From the NCBI GenBank assembly GCA_946807835.1, contig OX327700.1, positions 25,456,001 through 25,520,000 on the forward strand: DNA of 64,000 bases, read 5' to 3'. The notes beneath the pieces are model-generated. The model ran no database searches. It saw only the letters and a program-made list of their open reading frames with translations, and was not told the DNA's origin. Shown piece after piece: positions 47,644 to 59,084 of the stretch. The position numbers and the translations under genes are program-made. Positions within the stretch are counted from its first letter, which is position 1, and each line of letters starts with the position of its first letter. Origin of the DNA: Ailanthus altissimus (lineage: Eukaryota > Streptophyta > Magnoliopsida > Sapindales > Simaroubaceae).

Positions 47644-48677
47644 TGTTGGAAAATTGGTGATTCAACAATCTTAGTTGGACAAGAATTGAGATGAATACCA
47701 AAGTGGAGAGTCACAAGAAGTCTAGAATGCGTGGGACACGTATGGAGAAGTCTAGGACGTGTGGGACACGAAAGGGGAAGTGAAACAGGACTCAAAGACG
47801 CGAAGGAAAAGAAGGAATCGCGGGCAGCTTCCAGCGCTGCGGCGCCCAGGGCTGAGCGTCGCGGCGCTCAAAACAGAAGACCAGTGCTGTAGTGCTGGAT
47901 CCTCAGCACTGCAGCGCTGGACGCGAGAAGGGCCAATGCTGCGGCGCCTAGGTACGAGCGCCGCAGCGCCAGAACGCGTAGAGAAGTCCGTTTTGGCTCG
48001 AGATTTCAAGTTTTGGGAAGTTTTGGACTTCTAAACAAGTGGACTCTTACTCCAACAAGGAATAGGGTTTGTAGGCACGAAATTTACCCTATATAAACAC
48101 TTGTAAACTATTTAAGCATCTAAGGTTTCAAGATGTAACCATAAGAGAGAATAGAGAAGCTAGGTAGGCACTAAGTGCGTGGTGCACTAGGGTGTAACCT
48201 TGGGGGGTGTTTTCTTCTTTAGGTTTTTTGAGTGAATAAAAGAGAAAGACCATAGATCCTTTAGGCTTAGATGCTCGGGTTATTCTTGTGTTTCTTGTAA
48301 AAATCTCTTATGAGGAGATACGAAGAGGTCTTAGGGAGTCATAGTGATTAAGGGTAGATGCTTAGAGGTCTCTATGGAAGATACTAAGGGGTCTTGTGGG
48401 ATCATTGATGATGTAAGAAGATACTTTGTGATCTATTTTAATGGGAAGAAGCTGGATCATGGATCCTCCGTAGACGTAAGCAATTTGGGCTGAACCACGT
48501 ATATCTTGTGTCTTGTGATTGGTTTGTTTTCTTTATCTTTATTGGTGTGTTAATCTTATGTGTTCTTACTTATGGTGTGAATTATGATTTTTCGCTGCGC
48601 AAAGAGTATCAAAGTTGTAGCTTAATTAATGCTATATAGGTGTCAAATTAAAGTGCACAACTTGATATCCCTCAACA
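47644..48677 (+). repeat. 3' LTR of element 5
   Basis: 1034 bp, same order as the 5' LTR; TATATAAA at 48090-48097. It is 21 bp longer, mainly because the GC-rich block (47832-47980) has an extra unit near 47881-47905. Confidence 0.9.
47832..47980. repeat. GC-rich palindromic block in the element 5 3' LTR
   Basis: Same block with one more palindromic unit (AGTGCTG...CAGCACTGC near 47881-47905) than in the 5' LTR. Several C-to-T and G-to-A changes are seen. Confidence 0.85.
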
Positions 48678-48682
48678 TAAAT

Positions 48683-48818
48683 AATTTATTTATACTTTCA
48701 AAAGCCTTCTTTAATCCTCGATGAATCAAACGAACCCTATCTTTATTTTTCATAGCATGAAATTGTTATCACCATTGAATTTCGTGACTTTAACCTTTGA
48801 ATTGACACCACGACTGTG
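48683..48818 (-). pseudogene. copia gag N-terminus (element 4)
   Basis: The minus strand reads KVKVTKFNGDNNFML, then stop, then KIKI, the TNT1-type gag start (usually KFNGxNFxxWKxxM). A stop replaces the Trp. It is cut by element 5 at 48682. Confidence 0.65.
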
Positions 48819-48835
48819 ATACTAGTTTATTATAT

Positions 48836-49269
48836 TAAACCTAAGAAATCAATCTCTAAATACACAACAATCAAGTAACAATAGCAAGAAACTAATTTGT
48901 AGATGTAACCGGAAATAAAACAAAAACTTGGGACAAACACTATTTATGTGGTTCAGTTTTCGCTTAAATCCTTAAGAAAATCTCAAGCAAGAAACTTTAT
49001 TAATCAATCAGATAAAAGTATACATATTAGTAGAGGGAATTACAGATAGTTACTCATAAAGTTACAACTTTCTGAAGTCTTTTCAATTGCAACAAAATTA
49101 AAGCTCACTAAAACTACTAATAGTTATCCCTTCATATTGAGTTACGTGTTGTGTTGCACTTTTAAGTTTGGATTCTAACTAATACTTTGCCTGCTAGATA
49201 CTATATTATTAATGCCATGTTAGTATTTCAATATGCTTCTTTAACCAGAATTTAACTCACCTTTCATCA
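48836..49269 (-). repeat. 5' LTR of element 4 and decayed primer site
   Basis: Partner of 35185-35608, strongly diverged. On the minus strand, a few bases after its end, TAGTATCACAG (plus about 48819-48829) is a decayed TGGTATCAGAG primer site, followed by gag. Confidence 0.7.
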
Positions 49270-49452
49270 CTAAAACATGAACAACGGCATTAACTTGGTT
49301 TTAATATGAGAACAACTCAAAATTTTGACAGGATAAAAAAGTCTTCGAGCATCATTCACATTGAAACCAAGCTCTTATTGTAGGAAGAGGACAAATAGAA
49401 AGTAAATTAATAAGGAATAAAATATCACTATCTAAGATGGTGGTTGTTAAGC

Positions 49453-49768
49453 TTAACCTAACAAGATAAGCACTAGATTCACCAACTCAGCAGATAAATT
49501 GAATTTCCTGTGGCTTGTAATTGCAGCAAAATCTCACTCTTATGGTTCTAAATTATAACTCCAACACCATTTAACTTTCATGTGATATCAATATAGCATC
49601 ACAATTAATTTTAACCTAACAACGTAAGCCCTAGATTCACCAACTCAGCAGATAAATTGAACTCCCAGTGGCTTGCAATTGCAGCAAAATCTCACTCTTA
49701 TGGTTTTAAATTACAACTCCAACACCATTTAACTTTCATGTGATATCAATATAGCATCACAATTAATT
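49453..49768. repeat. Direct tandem duplication, period 158 bp
   Basis: TTAACCTAACAAxxTAAGC begins at 49453 and 49611. The two units are nearly the same throughout (TAGATTCACCAACTCAGCAG, GGCTTGxAATTGCAGC, TTTCATGTGATATCAATATA). Recent by its similarity; non-coding. Confidence 0.88.
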
Positions 49769-50461
49769 TTATTAGTACTAAATGGTGGAGGAGACTGACG
49801 AGGGATGTGATGATTATCTAATAACGAAGTATGGATATTAGCCTCCTGAAATTCACTAAGATAATTATCAAATTAGTTGACAAACTCTTTCGCTAAATGA
49901 CCTTTTTGAGAATATTAGCCTTAACACTAATTTCTCATAAAGTTTTTGCAGCAATAATAAAAACCCATACGCACCTATTTTATTGGAATATGGTTAAGTA
50001 TTTTAAAGCCCACAACTGTTTAGTTAAAAATTATGTCAAAATATAAATGTAAAAAAAAAAAAAAAACAATATTTTCATGTTGAAGTGTAGCAGCCGAGCA
50101 GAGAGAAAGAGAAAGTTAATAGGTTTTGGGCAAATTTCTTGGGGGTCATCTTTTTAATAAAATATTAAGAGTGGGTTTCGATTATCTGATTATGGGTATT
50201 ATCCTTAAGCCTTTTAATCCCCAAAATAATTGGAATACTTCCAATGAAGTGAGATTGAAGGGGTGAACTTGTAGAGAAAAAACAGAGTGAAGAAGTGTGT
50301 TTAGGTTTAAAGAGTAAGATTATCCCTCCAAATCTAGATTTAGCACTATAATATCTAACTTGGGTTATTGATTTATGTGAAAAAGAGAAGGAACTATTAT
50401 TTTGGAAACTGTAAGTTTTAGTTTGTGACCCAATTTCAAAATATTATTATTTGTTATATTT

Positions 50462-50533
50462 ATTTTCATGAATATTTTTGAAATATCGTCTAATTTTATT
50501 TTCATGAATATTTTTGAAATATCGTCTAATTTT
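50462..50533. repeat. Perfect 36-bp tandem duplication
   Basis: Two identical units, starting ATTTTCATGAAT at 50462 and 50498. Slippage is the likely origin. Confidence 0.88.
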
Positions 50534-50771
50534 AGTAATTCACTAATTTAAGAAATAAATAATAATATTTATCTGTTAGAACATCTTTTATTAAAATTAA
50601 CTGACAAAAGAGTAATATCATCATTTTATCCAAATAACCATTATTTTATATCAAAATGCGTTTATCTTTATATCAAAACACATTTATCTCTTTATCCAAA
50701 TAAAATTATTATTGTATCCAAACACTCTATTTTTTTTAAAAAAAATAATAAAAAAATAAAATGACCACTAA

Positions 50772-50816
50772 CCAACGGTCATTTGGCCGCTGGACCAGTG
50801 GCCAAATGGTTGTTGG
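50772..50816. repeat. Hairpin, 22-bp arms
   Basis: CCAACGGTCATTTGGCCGCTGG is followed almost directly by an inverted copy differing at about four positions. It is GC-richer than its surroundings and may be the remnant of a foldback element. Confidence 0.7.
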
Positions 50817-51524
50817 TACGGCAACCATTTGCCATTAGTTTATATTTTATTAATTTAAAATTTTTAATTATTATTTTATTAATTTAAAAAATAAAAAATA
50901 TTATTAAAAAAATTATTTTTTAAAATGATGCTCTATAAAGGCAGATAATATTTTAAAAGATAATTTAATTATTTTACATAATTATATTAATTATAACAAA
51001 ATATTTACTAATTATTAAATATTAATACTTATTTTTTAAATTAATAAATTTTACTGATATTAAACGATACTTTAAAAGTATTCACGGTAATATCTTTATT
51101 TTATTTATTTAATTAATTATTTATCATCATTTTAAGACTTAGCAAGGAACACAACTCCGCTTCAAATTTGTGATTGAGTATGTTATTAATTCAGATTTAC
51201 ATAGTTACGTCTCGGAAAAATTACGACTTATAATAGTGTAGTTGATAAATTAAGTTTGTAGGCTTATTAAAAGATTAAATTATGTCAATTTAGAATTTAA
51301 ACATTGGTACGTGAGATTTATGTCGCACATGCATTAATTAAATAGTTGCGAATAATGTATTACATAAAAACCACAAGTTTAGTGTTAAATAATTGTCTTT
51401 TTGACAAGTGATGGTGTTATTTCTCTTAATTAGGAGGGGCCTCCGTCGGGATTCGATTTTGAAATGTGGAATTTTAGAAGCTAGGACACTGTAAATTTTG
51501 TGACTGATATTTATTTATAAATAT

Positions 51525-51664
51525 AAATTATTTTGTGTTATTCTTTATTTTCTTCAAAAAAAAATATCAAAGCAAAAATGAAATTATTTCTAACGAAATT
51601 ATTTTGTGTTATTCCTTATTTTCTTAATAAAAATATCAAAGCAAAAAAGAAATTATTTCTAATG
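51525..51664. repeat. Direct tandem duplication, period 71 bp
   Basis: AAATTATTTTGTGTTATTC starts at 51525 and 51596, with TATCAAAGCAAAAA and AAATTATTTCTAA kept in both. Confidence 0.85.
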
Positions 51665-52719
51665 AGTTAGTAGTTTCTTTAAAAGATTCGATTAGTAAAG
51701 TTTACATGCAAATGATTTTAATTATACCTTCAAAGAAAAGTTGCGATATTTAATTATTTTATTTTAATTTTTATGTCTTTTTAAAAACATGTTATCTTGA
51801 GATTATATATTGTATATAACTAATAGTGATGATCTAATTATTTGTGAGATTTGAAAAGAAAGGGAAGAGAATGTTTTGTTAGGATTTATGTTTATGTGTG
51901 AGGATGATATAAGGCAACATTTTTGCCTTGTCATGCTTGCCACCATATCTAATTTAATTGGTTCTTTAAGTAGCCAAGTTAGCTATTTAAAGAGCTTCAT
52001 TTTGTTTTATTGAAAGTAAGTAAATGGTGATTTCGCTTTTAAGCAATATATATATGGGCTGAATTCATTTGTTACATATACAAGTGAATTGTAAGCAAAG
52101 TTAAATAGAGAGGTCAAAGAGATATTTAAGAAGCAAGTGTTGCTTCAGATAAAATATTTTGACAAGAAAAAAAAGATACTATTCTAGTTCAAAGGATCCC
52201 ATTGAGTTCTCGACTAGAATTATGCAAACCATGCTTCGAGAGTGAGTTCTCTAACATTTCATTAGTGTAATAAAATATTTGTTAATATTTTGTTGTATTG
52301 AATTATGCATGTGTGATGTGTAATTAAAAAGTAAAATGTACAAGCTCATCCTACGCATAACACACTTTTACTATAAGGTACAATGGGTTTTTTAGTACAC
52401 TTTCTTACACCTTTCCTAATGGCTATAGACTGATCAATATCAATAATCTTAGGAGAAGAAGGTAAAGAGAAAAAGTTTCAATACCTTGTATTGGTTAGAC
52501 TATGGACTTGTAGAGGCATAAGGTTGGGCTGTAGTCTCCTTGTATAGATTTGTAATGGATGACCAATAGTAGTTGCAGGCTGGGTTTTCTAAAGGGACTC
52601 AAGGATTGGACTAGTTTCAAATTGGTTTATTTGAGGAGCTCAAAGACTGGACCCAATGTTGGATCAGAATGTGAATTTAGACTTAGATTAGCTGTTGGAT
52701 CAATTGGTTTAGTTACTAG

Positions 52720-55547
52720 TGTCACGCCCCAGACCCAAAAGATCCGACACACGACATCACTTACATTCATTCACTGCATGTGCACTCATAAATAATATTA
52801 CACAAAATTTTCAACTTTCATTCAACACAGGAATCCTTAGCAAGTTGTTAGTAAGTTCAACACTAAAATCAACCATAACCTAACATATAAATATAAACTT
52901 CTCTTGACACTATTTAAACATTTATTTCAATTTCTTTCAGAATTATAGCAATTGAATTATGACTGGGACAATTATTAAACCGGAGATACGCAGAGTTTTC
53001 TCAGAGATTAACACTCTACTACGTCACCAGTAGCAACTTTGTTACCGGGAGCCCAGAATATATCCATTGCAAATTCTTACTTAAAATCATCCAATACCCA
53101 CACTTTATAAAACTTAAACCAAATCCAATCCACACACAATGAAATAATACATAAGTATTTATTCAATAGGGACAAATCAAATATCATATCCCACGTGTCC
53201 CCAAATGAAACACTCGGTAACCTAGCAACTTAGGGAACCCAAGGAACAGCAGAAGCCTTGACAAATCTGCTAAGCACACATGCACCTTATTTACCTGAAA
53301 TCACCATAAACTATAATGAGTATAAAACTCAGTAAGCATACTAGTTTTTCATATATCAAATACAAATACATTTATGTACACGATGCATATGTATGATATG
53401 CTGTGATCAATTAAAATCATAATCTTATCAAATCACATATCATGTAAGCGCTTACACATTCTTTCAAAACACATAATAGGAATACCATCACTCAACTACT
53501 ACTTAGTAGGACTTATATATCACATATCACATAATGAGCCAAATGTCACTCGTAGGTGACATACCGTATGAGAGGAATAGTACAAGTGATGTCTTCAAAT
53601 TACACATATATAATGCTCATGCCCGAAGGTAAAAGCCAAACCCTCACCCTGATCATCGGTGAGTCCTCTCACATGCACCAATACGCCACCACACGAATAT
53701 GATGACTCACTCTTCCTTTAGGTACCAATAGGATCCTCCCTACATACGGAACACATAACATATACCAATTCCGAAGGAAAGGCCATACATAAAGGCTCCA
53801 CAAATCACATAAAATGCCTACTAAGTTAACAGTGAGTTCAAGTACCCTCAAAACACAAAATATTTCTCATGGACATATTACACTTCAAAAGCTTTCTTTG
53901 TTAAACATATCTTATTTTGAAAGCTCACTTTCAAAAACACATGTATGTCCATGCTCACATTCATAAATACATATCTTCACATTTCATATCAAAATATACT
54001 TTGACATAACATAAACATATTCCTAACCACATTTAAAATATCATACAAAACAATTACTATGTTTATTGTGATTTCAGTAAAAAGTCTAGTATACTTACCT
54101 CTTAACACTTTCAGCTACAAGGCTTAAATCTCCTTAACCTATCAATGGAGATTAATCCTTTCATAAGCCTCACAATTCATACAAAATACTTTAAATACCT
54201 TACAAAATTATACACAATGCATTTATCACATCAAATTGGTCTAAATACTTAGTTTCTCAAAACCTGTCATTCTGACCACTTACACTTAACAAAATTTTTT
54301 AATACATCAAATGATGTCCAATTACTCCAAAATCAGAATATACCATTCTTGACTCATATATCCTTCTTATATATGAATATTTTATCAAAATTTCTACACA
54401 ATCCAATTCCATACACATCATCGAATCCAAACTACTAACCTGACAGGATCAAGATACTTACTGAACAGTATTCAATCTCCTAATTTTATAAAATCATATA
54501 CTAACTCAAAAATTATAAAACTACCACAAAATTACTCTTAACACATATCTAAGTCCATGACAAATATTTTACTTCAAAATCACTGCCAAAAAGTATTTTA
54601 AAACTATTTTATTCCATAACTTTAAAAATCTGTTAATCAAATACTGTAATGAGCGGATATACTTTAGAAAATCATAACATTTCAACCACATTGATCTAAA
54701 TTCTCATTTCCGAGTATATCACATTAGACATATAAACTTATCATATTAAATTCGTAATTTTTAAAGATCATTCAGTAGGTCAAAATTATTTTCCACTGTA
54801 TTATACTGTTTACACAGGGAATTTCCAGAATTTCAGGGTCATTTTGGTATATTCACAAGAAATTCAATTTCCAGAATTTTGAATCGATTCAAAGTCTCAG
54901 ATGATCCTAAACTTGTCTACTTTCATATACTCAAAATTCAAAACCAGAACCGAATTACAAAAATTTATAAAATTCCTGGATCAAGAGACTATCAAACAGA
55001 AATTCCACAATTCATCATGATTTATCAAGCTATCTTATAGATCATCATCAATTCTCACAATATCATACGAAATACACATCAAATCCTCAATTATACATAT
55101 TTCCAGAAATCAAAACTTAAAGAAATTAACTTAATTAACACCGGTAAATTGATAATTAGTTGTGATATACCTCTAAAGATCCAAAATTCCAATTTCTTCT
55201 TCTTTTTCTTCTCTTTCTCTCTCCTCTATTTCTCTCTTCTCTCTCTTAAAATGGGTAGCTCGACCTAAAAATGGTAAATTAGGGTTCAAAAGTGTATTTT
55301 TATACTAAGAGGCTAATTTTTGGTATTTACAAATTTGCCCCCAAAACTTTCAAAGTATAACAATTTGGTCCCTAAAATAAATCTAAAGTCATACAAATAA
55401 ACCCAATACTAATCCTATATCCTTAACCTATAAAAACATTACTAATAACAATATATAATTCAAGTATCACCAACATACAAATAAAATACGTATATTTATA
55501 TATATATAAATACTTATTCTTACTAGTCGTGGATACTGGTTACTACA
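52720..55547 (-). mobile_element. Solo LTR, family A, copy 3
   Basis: 2828 bp from TGTCACGCCCC to GGTTACTACA, with identical ACTAG flanks (52715-52719 and 55548-55552). It is about 110 bp longer than copies 1 and 2 because of extra sequence at about 52773-52900 that the others lack, so they may share a deletion. Same orientation as the other two. The open frame 53851-53669 recurs in all three. Confidence 0.9.
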
Positions 55548-56049
55548 ACTAGTGTCTAATTTTTTTAATCTTGTAAGGTAGGAATTAAAAGACAAAACAA
55601 ATTAGACTCCTTATACTTTTGTTCTATTAGACTGCTCTCCACTTATATTTAAGTTGAATTAAAAAATGATTATTTTTCATTGAATGTGAAATCTTTTTAC
55701 TTAAAAAATTTCTTAGAAGCAAGGTGGTAGCATTTGTACCCCTTTCTGAGTGGTAGAATATCGTACATAAATACACTTAAAGGCTCTTAGATCAAGTTTA
55801 GTTCATTACTGTTTGTGAATGAGGATATAGGAAACATAATCAAAAACCTTTGGAGGTAATTTTGAGTAGAAATTATTCTTTGAAAAGAATTCTAAGAGAT
55901 AATTCAATGGACTTTGAAGTCTATGACTCTAAAAGGTAATCAATTGATTAAATAATTTTGAAGTTAAAATCGCTTCTCCCTAATAATGTTTTGGTACATG
56001 ATTTAAAAAAATTAGGGGCTGGGTTACTTCAAAATGTGTTTATTTTTTC

Positions 56050-56700
56050 TTTTATGTACTTTATTTATTACAGTGTCAACACATGAAGAGTGGTGAATAA
56101 TTCTTTCTTTTTCAAAATATAACAACAATGTTTGATTGAAATAATCTCAAATATTATTAGTCTAATGCCTTTAAAGTTTACCCCAAATTGTGTTTTTATC
56201 ATGTTAAAGAAAATTGCAAAATACAACTAACGTTTGATTTCTGTTTGAAAAGATATACCCAAGTCATTCGAGCACAATTGTCAATAAATGTTATAAACCC
56301 TTTAGCTCCTAAAATATTTAAAATTCTTGATGGACTCAATATGTCAAAATGAATCAAGAAAAAGGTGATAAAGATCTTATATCACTCAAAAGAAACTACA
56401 CTTTATGGTGCTTTGCAAATTCATAACCCTCACATTAAAAGGATTCAACATCAATATTTTTAAAACAAAGATAGAAACATTTTCTTTAAAATTTTGAATG
56501 AAGGATTTTCTAAACAACGATGATGATTTTAAATCTCTTTTTTTATTTGAATTGACAGAAATTAAAGATAGGGACAATAGGTTACTATAACTATCCTTGT
56601 CCTTAAGTAGGTACAGCTCTTCTATCGCTCTAGCTTGCCTAATCCTCCTCCTCGTAGTTTGGTATTGAAAAATACAATGATCATTGAAGAATGTTACATA
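56050..56700 (-). pseudogene. copia integrase (element 6)
   Basis: Minus strand: IHFDILSPSRI (first Asp, normally HSDxWGPS), GAKGFITFIDNCARMTWVYLFKQKSNV near 56300-56225 (normally GxRxFVTFIDDCTRxTWVYLLKxKSDV), then FNMIKTQFG and a HHSSCVDT-like end near 56075 (normally HQSSCVxTPQQN). The frame is broken after each of these. Confidence 0.75.
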
Positions 56701-56829
56701 ACACCTTCAGATGTTGAGTTATTTTATGAAAGGATATAAAAAATATACATTTTTTGATATGTTCATTATATAAATATTAAATAAATAAAATTTAATACAA
56801 AATTAAAATGACTTGTAAGCACCATCTTC

Positions 56830-57505
56830 AATAATAGTTGCACCAAAGGTTATTTTTGTGAGTCAATCTTTGTTCGTCATTCTTCACAGCTTCTGTAGCA
56901 TTCAGATATTCTCTTGGAGTTTTTCCTTAAGTGATCAACATTGCAAACCCTTCGAAATTTGAGTTTGGTAAACATCATTATCATCTTCTTTCTTTTACCC
57001 TAACGAGGGAGAAGACTTCGTTGAGTGATATCAATGTATCCTTTCCAAGAACTTGGACCTTTACTTGGTCTAATTCCACATTAAATCATGTAAGAAACTT
57101 GAAAATCCTTTCTCTTTCCATATATTTTTTAAGAGTTCTATCCTCTTCACTATATTTCACCTTGAAATACTGATAATAATCAAACTCTAACAAAAAAAAA
57201 AAAAACCTTTCATTAGATTGTAGTATTCAATAACAAAAAAAACCTTATATTAATCTCACAAATTAGTGCAACATTCTTTGACCTCAGAATAGGTCTGTCT
57301 CATAGCTTCCCAAATTTCATTTGCTGTGACATGAATATATAAGGTCCACTCACCTTTGACAGTATGAGACTTGCAGATTTTGATTTTCAGTATTAACAAT
57401 AGTTGTTTCTTTCGTTGTAATTTTAGAATATTCAAACAGATGAAGATGAATAGAATAATGAGGGTTTAGGCAGTGAGCAGATTGGAAACAAGAATTTTAG
57501 AATCA
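56830..57505 (-). pseudogene. copia gag (element 6)
   Basis: Minus strand: ATANEIWEAMRQTYS-like patch near 57340-57290 (usually TAKEIWDAVRQTYS), then ERIFKFLTWFNVELDQVKVQVLGKDTL...LNEVFSLVR near 57110-57000. The latter is the gag core of the copia group whose gag carries (R/K)xFEFLAGLNxEFDQVRxQVLG. Stops are interspersed; an A-rich run at about 57190-57205 may be an expansion. The plus-strand open frame 56931-57173 is its antisense shadow. Confidence 0.75.
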
Positions 57506-57519
57506 GCTCTGATATCATA

Positions 57520-57721
57520 TGAAGAAATTCACGCATTTTGAATAAATTCAGTGAAAAGGAATATATACAACCCAGTGAATCTATTCCAAGAAAGTTCACT
57601 AATTCTCATATTTACAAAAGAATTTACTGTTGTAACAGGGCAGAATAAATACCATCCTATTTCTAAACATAAAATCGAGTAATCAACTTTATATAGCTGT
57701 GCAATAAAACTAAAGCTAACA
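57520..57721 (-). repeat. Short 5' LTR of element 6; primer site at 57506-57517
   Basis: 202 bp, TGTTAGCTTT to TTTCTTCA on the minus strand, with a CTATATAAAG box (plus about 57688-57697). Two bases on, TGATATCAGAGC (plus 57506-57517) is a one-base variant of the tRNA-iMet primer site. Confidence 0.75.
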
Positions 57722-59084
57722 TTCAAATTCTTCAATATATTCCTCTTTTAATAAATCGTTGAGAATAATATTGACTTTTGACAAATAGTTGTTGGGTAAA
57801 ATTAGTTTTCCTTTAAAAATAATGCTGTAAGTATATTTATTAATCACTTTAAAAGCTTTATTTTTAAAACATAGTAGAAGTACTTTTATAACAAATAAAC
57901 CTAAAGTGTCATGGCCAGCAATAAAATCAACAGTGCATGCCTTGTCGATTTTGTTTTTCAGCCATGTGCCCTCAACTCTTAATGGTTATTGAACCTTTAT
58001 GGGTTAAATTTCAATTTTTCTTTTTAAAATTTCTATTGCATTGCAATGAGTTGTTCTTGCATTAAAAGTTGTGCGGGTAGTAAGTTTTCTTGTTCCGATT
58101 CTGTTTTTAATTCGACAAACTAAAGCTTCAAGCTTATCAAGATGGGAATGGTGCAAATTCTGTGTTAAAGCATCTTTTGTTACGTCCATTTTCACTTGAA
58201 ATGTGAGACACGTTAATGAGAAGGTATCGAATAAATCAGGTTGGTAGCATATTTTTTAAATAAATTAAAATGATATATACTAATTTCTCATAAAAATGAG
58301 AAAAATTATCACTGTCTCCTATTTTTTATAATAATATATTTTTTATTTTTAAAATTACCATTACTCCTTTTTGGATATTTTAAAAAAAAAAGAAATAATA
58401 CTAAAAAATAACCAATTATCTCTAAAAGAAAATAATAAATAGTTCCAAATGTTAGGTTTTATTATTTCCTTTATATAAGCTCACATATTAATAATTATTA
58501 TTATATTATAAGTTATCTATTATTAAGTTCTAGAGATATCTAATTGAATATAGATTTTTATCTGTAAAAACTTAATACTAGTTAGATTATGATAAATGAG
58601 ATTATAATTTAAATTAATATATAAATTTTTTTTTTGGGTTGTGATTCCAAGTTAAATCAATATATACAAAGCTCTTCTCTTTATTTTTTATCATAGAGAG
58701 AACCCCTATTGAACACTATAGATTTTATCGTGAAAGGCTATTATATTTTTAATTCTCATTCAAGACTGTAAATCTTCAAGTTTTATTTATCATAAATTCT
58801 TCAAGCATGTTTTTCTCAATATCTATCTTGATAATTTGACATGATAGATTTTGAGTTATATTCGTATGAGTATAAATTCTAATTAAAGTTATGTTTAATA
58901 AATAGTATCAGAGTAAAAATTATATTAAATTATTAGAATTGTTTATGTACATATTCATATTTTTTAATATCTTTTTTTTCCCATATAACTTGTTAGGAGA
59001 AAGATATTATATGTATGAATTTTATGAATTTTTTATAATTTTGTAGAGAAAAAATATTTCACAATGAACTAACAATAATTAAAT
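57722..59084. other. AT-rich region, no gene; possible second LTR/primer remnant
   Basis: No coding sequence. TAGTATCAGAGT at 58903-58914 resembles a copia primer site, and 58640-58900 has weak LTR character (GATTGTGATTCC..., AGATTTTGAGTTATATTCG), but no gag follows. The CACTA coding region begins at about 59085; its terminal CACTA repeat was not found. Confidence 0.5.

Larger units (their letters stand above)
45456..48677 (+). mobile_element. Non-coding LTR retrotransposon, element 5 (family D, LARD/TRIM-like)
   Basis: 3222 bp with LTRs 45456-46468 and 47644-48677, primer site at 46472-46483, polypurine tract AAGGAGGGGA (47632-47641) and flanks CAAAT/TAAAT (one change). The 1175-bp interior has no recognisable gag or pol in any frame and only short antisense open frames, so it must have moved with proteins from another element. 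LTR similarity is high, with mostly transition differences. Inserted in gag of element 4. The first base pair of the 5' LTR reads TT in place of TG. Confidence 0.88.
35185..49269 (-). mobile_element. TNT1-type Ty1/copia retrotransposon, element 4, with five nested insertions
   Basis: Minus-strand copia with LTRs near 48836-49269 (5') and 35185-35608 (3'). Gag, protease, integrase, RT and RNase H fragments resemble the tobacco TNT1 type. It is pulled apart by inserts at 38232-40950, 41102-43730, 43893-44183, 44495-45144 and 45456-48677; without them the element would be near 4.7 kb, a usual copia length allowing for deletions. Stops are everywhere. A clear target duplication of the whole element was not found, and the LTR outer ends are estimates. 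Confidence 0.82.
49270..52719. other. No gene recognised
   Basis: AT-rich sequence between element 4 and the third family A LTR. It holds three direct duplications and one hairpin, listed separately. The stretch 52440-52719, next to the solo LTR, has repeat-like wording but no family I can name; the open frame at 52559-52795 runs into the LTR and is accidental. Confidence 0.65.
55553..57721 (-). mobile_element. Ty1/copia retrotransposon, element 6 (5' part)
   Basis: Minus-strand copia remnant: short 5' LTR (57520-57721), primer site, gag (57505-56830) and integrase (56700-56050). RT, RNase H and the 3' LTR are not seen. The stretch 55553-56049 carries no recognisable domain and may lie outside the element. 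The third family A LTR lies next to it. Confidence 0.72.

Noticed and set aside
56931..57173. 80-codon plus open frame
   Set aside because: Antisense to the element 6 gag core, which is recognisable on the minus strand.
58903..58914. TAGTATCAGAGT as the primer site of a further copia element
   Set aside because: No gag follows and the presumed LTR has no partner; kept only as a note in the region entry.
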